Of a stretch of 14,732 bases of DNA, positions 12,897 to 14,732 are shown one piece after another. The notes beneath the pieces are model-generated. The model ran no database searches. It saw only the letters and a list, made by a program, of their open reading frames with translations, and was not told the DNA's origin. This DNA comes from an uncultured Candidatus Saccharibacteria bacterium (GTDB lineage: Bacteria > Patescibacteriota > Saccharimonadia > Saccharimonadales > Saccharimonadaceae), in the NCBI GenBank assembly GCA_938036915.1, contig CALHVV010000008.1, positions 1 through 14,732 on the forward strand, written 5' to 3'. Both the position numbers and the translations under genes were made by a program. Within the stretch, counting starts at the first letter, position 1; every line of letters begins with the position of its first letter.

Positions 12897-14570
12897 ATGC
12901 GCATGCCGCGGCAACGAATAATTATCATCACTATCCTAAGCCTCTGTCTTGGAGGCTTCGTTGCCGTGATGATGGCGCTCGGCATGCGTATCTTTTTCGT
13001 CACAACGCCGAGCATGGCGACTGCCGCACCAGTTGGCTCGCTCGTCATTGCCCAGCCAGCTAGCAGCTACCACCCCGGCGATATCATTACCTTTCAGCGC
13101 CACGGCCGGACGTATACCCATCGGATCCAGTCCATCACCAACCAGCGTATCCTCACCAAGGGCGACCTCAACCACGCGGCCGATCCGCTCCCCATCGAGC
13201 ACAGCGCCATCATTGGCAAAGCAATTTTCATCAACCCGTGGCTTGGCTGGGTATGGCTGATGATGCCATGGGTAGTGATCGGCTGGCTCATCATCCATCT
13301 GGTCACCCGCCGAGCTCGTCCAACGTGGCGCTGGTATTATCGGATTATTGGCATGACACTAGTGCTCTGCGCTGTGTCGCTGTGGTTTCATCCATGGATC
13401 AACTTTAGTGTGCTCAGTGTTTTGCCAGCCAACGAAGGCGCCACTATGCACATCGTCAACACCGGTGTCTTCCCAATTGACGCAGTCGGCACAGTACTCT
13501 ACCCCGGCCAAGATGCTACTATCACCGTCTCGGTACAAAATAGCCATGGGCAGTATTTTTTCATGCCAACGATTCATTACACGGTATGGGTTATCCTGTG
13601 TATTATGCTCATTTGTCTTATCCCCTTTGGGCTGATGCTCTACGGCCTCCGCCAGCTATATCGGCCCACTCCAGCCGATAGCTCACCGCAGCCATTGCCC
13701 ATCACTTCTGTCATCGTCGCAGCGATTATTACCCTGGTAGGGATATGCTTTATTATCTTTCATAACTTTTATCTAACGAGCGGGGCGTTTTCCGGTACGA
13801 TCCGCAACAGTGCTAATACTGCGCGCCCCGTGCTCTACAACTGCACTGATGCCACCAAGCTCACTGCCCCCTCGCAGGCGCTCTTCATCTACGGCATGAC
13901 ATTCTTCGATACTGGCACTACCGAGCGCGACCTATCTGGCAATAACAATAAGGGTACCTGGCTCACGCGCACGGCCGCTGCTCATGGTTCACAATCATAT
14001 GCCTGTCGCCGCGACCGTGTGCGCAGTACCCTCTTCAAAGATACCTGCCTCGCCTACCCCACACTTGTCGACAACCCCAACCCCTTTACCCTCTCTGTTT
14101 GGTTCAATACCAATCAATATGGGCTCAATAATGGGCGCATCGCCGGCTTTGCTAGTACACCAGACAATGGTGCGGACCCAAGCTTAGACCGTGTCCTCTT
14201 TCTCGACAAGCAAGGGCGCATTGCCTTTGCGGTGTGGCCCAATGCCACGCGCTCAATCTTCTCACCAGCCGGCAAGAACTACGCCGATGGCAAATGGCAC
14301 CACGTTGCCGCCTCACTCTCACCACAAGGCATGCGACTCTATGCCGATGGCGCACTGGTTGCTCATGACCCAAGCGTCACGCAGGCCCAAAACTTCCGCG
14401 GGTACTGGAAGTTTGGCTGTGGGCGCTTTAGCGAGTGGCGTAATGGCGATGGCACACCTATTAACAGCACAAACACATTCTTCACTGGCATGATGCAGTT
14501 TGGGGCTGTCCACACCACCGCGCTGAATGATGCCCAGGTGCAAGAAATCTACCTCGCTGGCACAAAATAA
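12897..14570 (+). CDS. SipW-type signal peptidase I fused to a LamG-like extracellular domain
   Basis: Membrane protein of 557 residues. Part 1 (1-135) is a signal peptidase of the SipW/ER type: helix 8-32, catalytic S39 in TPSMAT, GDIITF (61-66), general-base H75 in THRI, TKGD with D90 and D96, then IIGKAIFINPWLG (105-117) and a second helix (118-135). His instead of Lys as base marks the SipW group. Part 2: helix near 148-164, a small beta-rich outer domain (165-225), and helices near 229-250 and 268-290. Part 3 (about 330-557) is a LamG/concanavalin-like jelly roll, with FTLSVWFNT, GKWHHVAASL and LYADGALVAH as typical strands; C316, C370, C384 and C508 are outside. SipW is usually about 190 residues. 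Ribosome site ggag upstream; operon with the TasA-like gene, its likely substrate. Stop is TAA. Confidence 0.85.
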   Translation: MRMPRQRIIIITILSLCLGGFVAVMMALGMRIFFVTTPSMATAAPVGSLVIAQPASSYHPGDIITFQRHGRTYTHRIQSITNQRILTKGDLNHAADPLPIEHSAIIGKAIFINPWLGWVWLMMPWVVIGWLIIHLVTRRARPTWRWYYRIIGMTLVLCAVSLWFHPWINFSVLSVLPANEGATMHIVNTGVFPIDAVGTVLYPGQDATITVSVQNSHGQYFFMPTIHYTVWVILCIMLICLIPFGLMLYGLRQLYRPTPADSSPQPLPITSVIVAAIITLVGICFIIFHNFYLTSGAFSGTIRNSANTARPVLYNCTDATKLTAPSQALFIYGMTFFDTGTTERDLSGNNNKGTWLTRTAAAHGSQSYACRRDRVRSTLFKDTCLAYPTLVDNPNPFTLSVWFNTNQYGLNNGRIAGFASTPDNGADPSLDRVLFLDKQGRIAFAVWPNATRSIFSPAGKNYADGKWHHVAASLSPQGMRLYADGALVAHDPSVTQAQNFRGYWKFGCGRFSEWRNGDGTPINSTNTFFTGMMQFGAVHTTALNDAQVQEIYLAGTK

Positions 14571-14620
14571 CACACGCAGCGCGACAACATATCTCTAGCT
14601 ATTACATCGTTTTGCTCTCA

Positions 14621-14649
14621 TTGCAAGCATCCAGCGCCTGCTATATACT
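14621..14649 (+). promoter_or_regulatory. Leaderless promoter of the last, partial gene
   Basis: TTGCAA (14621-14626), 17-base spacer, TATACT (14644-14649), then six bases and ATG at 14656. The predicted transcript start coincides with the start codon. Hexamers and spacer equal those of corA. Confidence 0.72.
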
Positions 14650-14655
14650 ATATAC

Positions 14656-14732
14656 ATGAAATACATGCGCAATACACTCGCCAAGCTTCTCACTCTTCTC
14701 CGCCATATGTGGCTGCCGCTTATGGTAATTAT
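14656..14732 (+). CDS. Start of an unknown exported or membrane protein, cut by window edge
   Basis: Only 25 codons are visible. The product begins with a basic N-terminus (MKYMRNTLAK) followed by a mainly hydrophobic stretch (LLTLLRHMWLPLMVI), so it is likely a signal peptide or first membrane helix. No ribosome site; the promoter layout is leaderless. It is 85 bases after the signal peptidase-LamG gene on the same strand and has its own promoter. It may belong to the same surface locus, but its identity cannot be told. Confidence 0.6.
   Translation, partial: MKYMRNTLAKLLTLLRHMWLPLMVI

Noticed and set aside
1..14732. CRISPR array, tRNA/rRNA genes, insertion sequences or prophage genes
   Set aside because: No regularly spaced repeats, no tRNA-like or rRNA stretches and no transposase or integrase product seen in any frame.
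1..14732. Recoding of TGA (genetic code 25)
   Set aside because: All recognised genes are unbroken under the standard code and have normal family lengths without reading through TGA.

Overview
The window looks like a chromosomal segment of a Candidate Phyla Radiation bacterium, most likely a Saccharibacterium (TM7). This is inferred from the overall style of the groES/groEL pair, the compact mostly ancestral-type membrane and surface genes, a membrane-anchored CHAP hydrolase, a TasA-like surface protein next to a SipW-type signal peptidase, and the standard genetic code. No rRNA or other decisive marker is present, so the taxonomy is a judgement, not a demonstration. Base composition is about half GC. 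Fifteen genes are complete; two are cut by the window ends (groEL at the left, an unknown gene at the right). Stops in the fifteen complete genes are TAG (10) and TAA (5), never TGA.

Left part (1-2422): groES-groEL on the minus strand, driven by a promoter whose -10 sits inside a near-perfect CIRCE operator (HrcA control). Divergent from it is a Nudix hydrolase. Middle-left (2423-4840): a 14-helix DHA2/EmrB-QacA-type drug exporter with a good promoter and a 130-base leader that holds a possible small upstream reading frame, then a convergent gene resembling the actinobacterial DUF6301 family, a possible gene acquired from an actinobacterial host.

Middle (4927-8266): a minus-strand operon of ABC-2 exporter ATPase, permease and a small zinc-ribbon-like protein. 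Its extended -10 promoter lies in a large inverted repeat that looks like an operator. Divergent from it is an AT-richer gene for an unknown two-helix membrane protein with a C-terminal coiled coil.

Right part (8374-14732): an envelope and secretion cluster. It has a membrane-anchored CHAP peptidoglycan hydrolase, a four-helix membrane protein with an intramembrane Cys-Val-Pro-Cys motif that overlaps the gene for a membrane-anchored DsbA-like thioredoxin, a convergent CorA-type magnesium channel, a TetR-family regulator, and a plus-strand pair coding for a TasA/camelysin-like secreted protein and a SipW-type signal peptidase that continues, in the same polypeptide, into extra membrane segments and a LamG-like extracellular domain. 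The secreted parts of the last two proteins carry four cysteines each, which fits the nearby disulfide genes.

The most interesting points are the signal peptidase-LamG fusion beside its probable substrate, the DsbA partner with a CxxC in a membrane helix as a possible DsbB/VKOR substitute, and a recurrent promoter layout in which the -10 box lies 6-10 bases before the start codon with no ribosome binding site, implying leaderless or nearly leaderless mRNAs for four genes.
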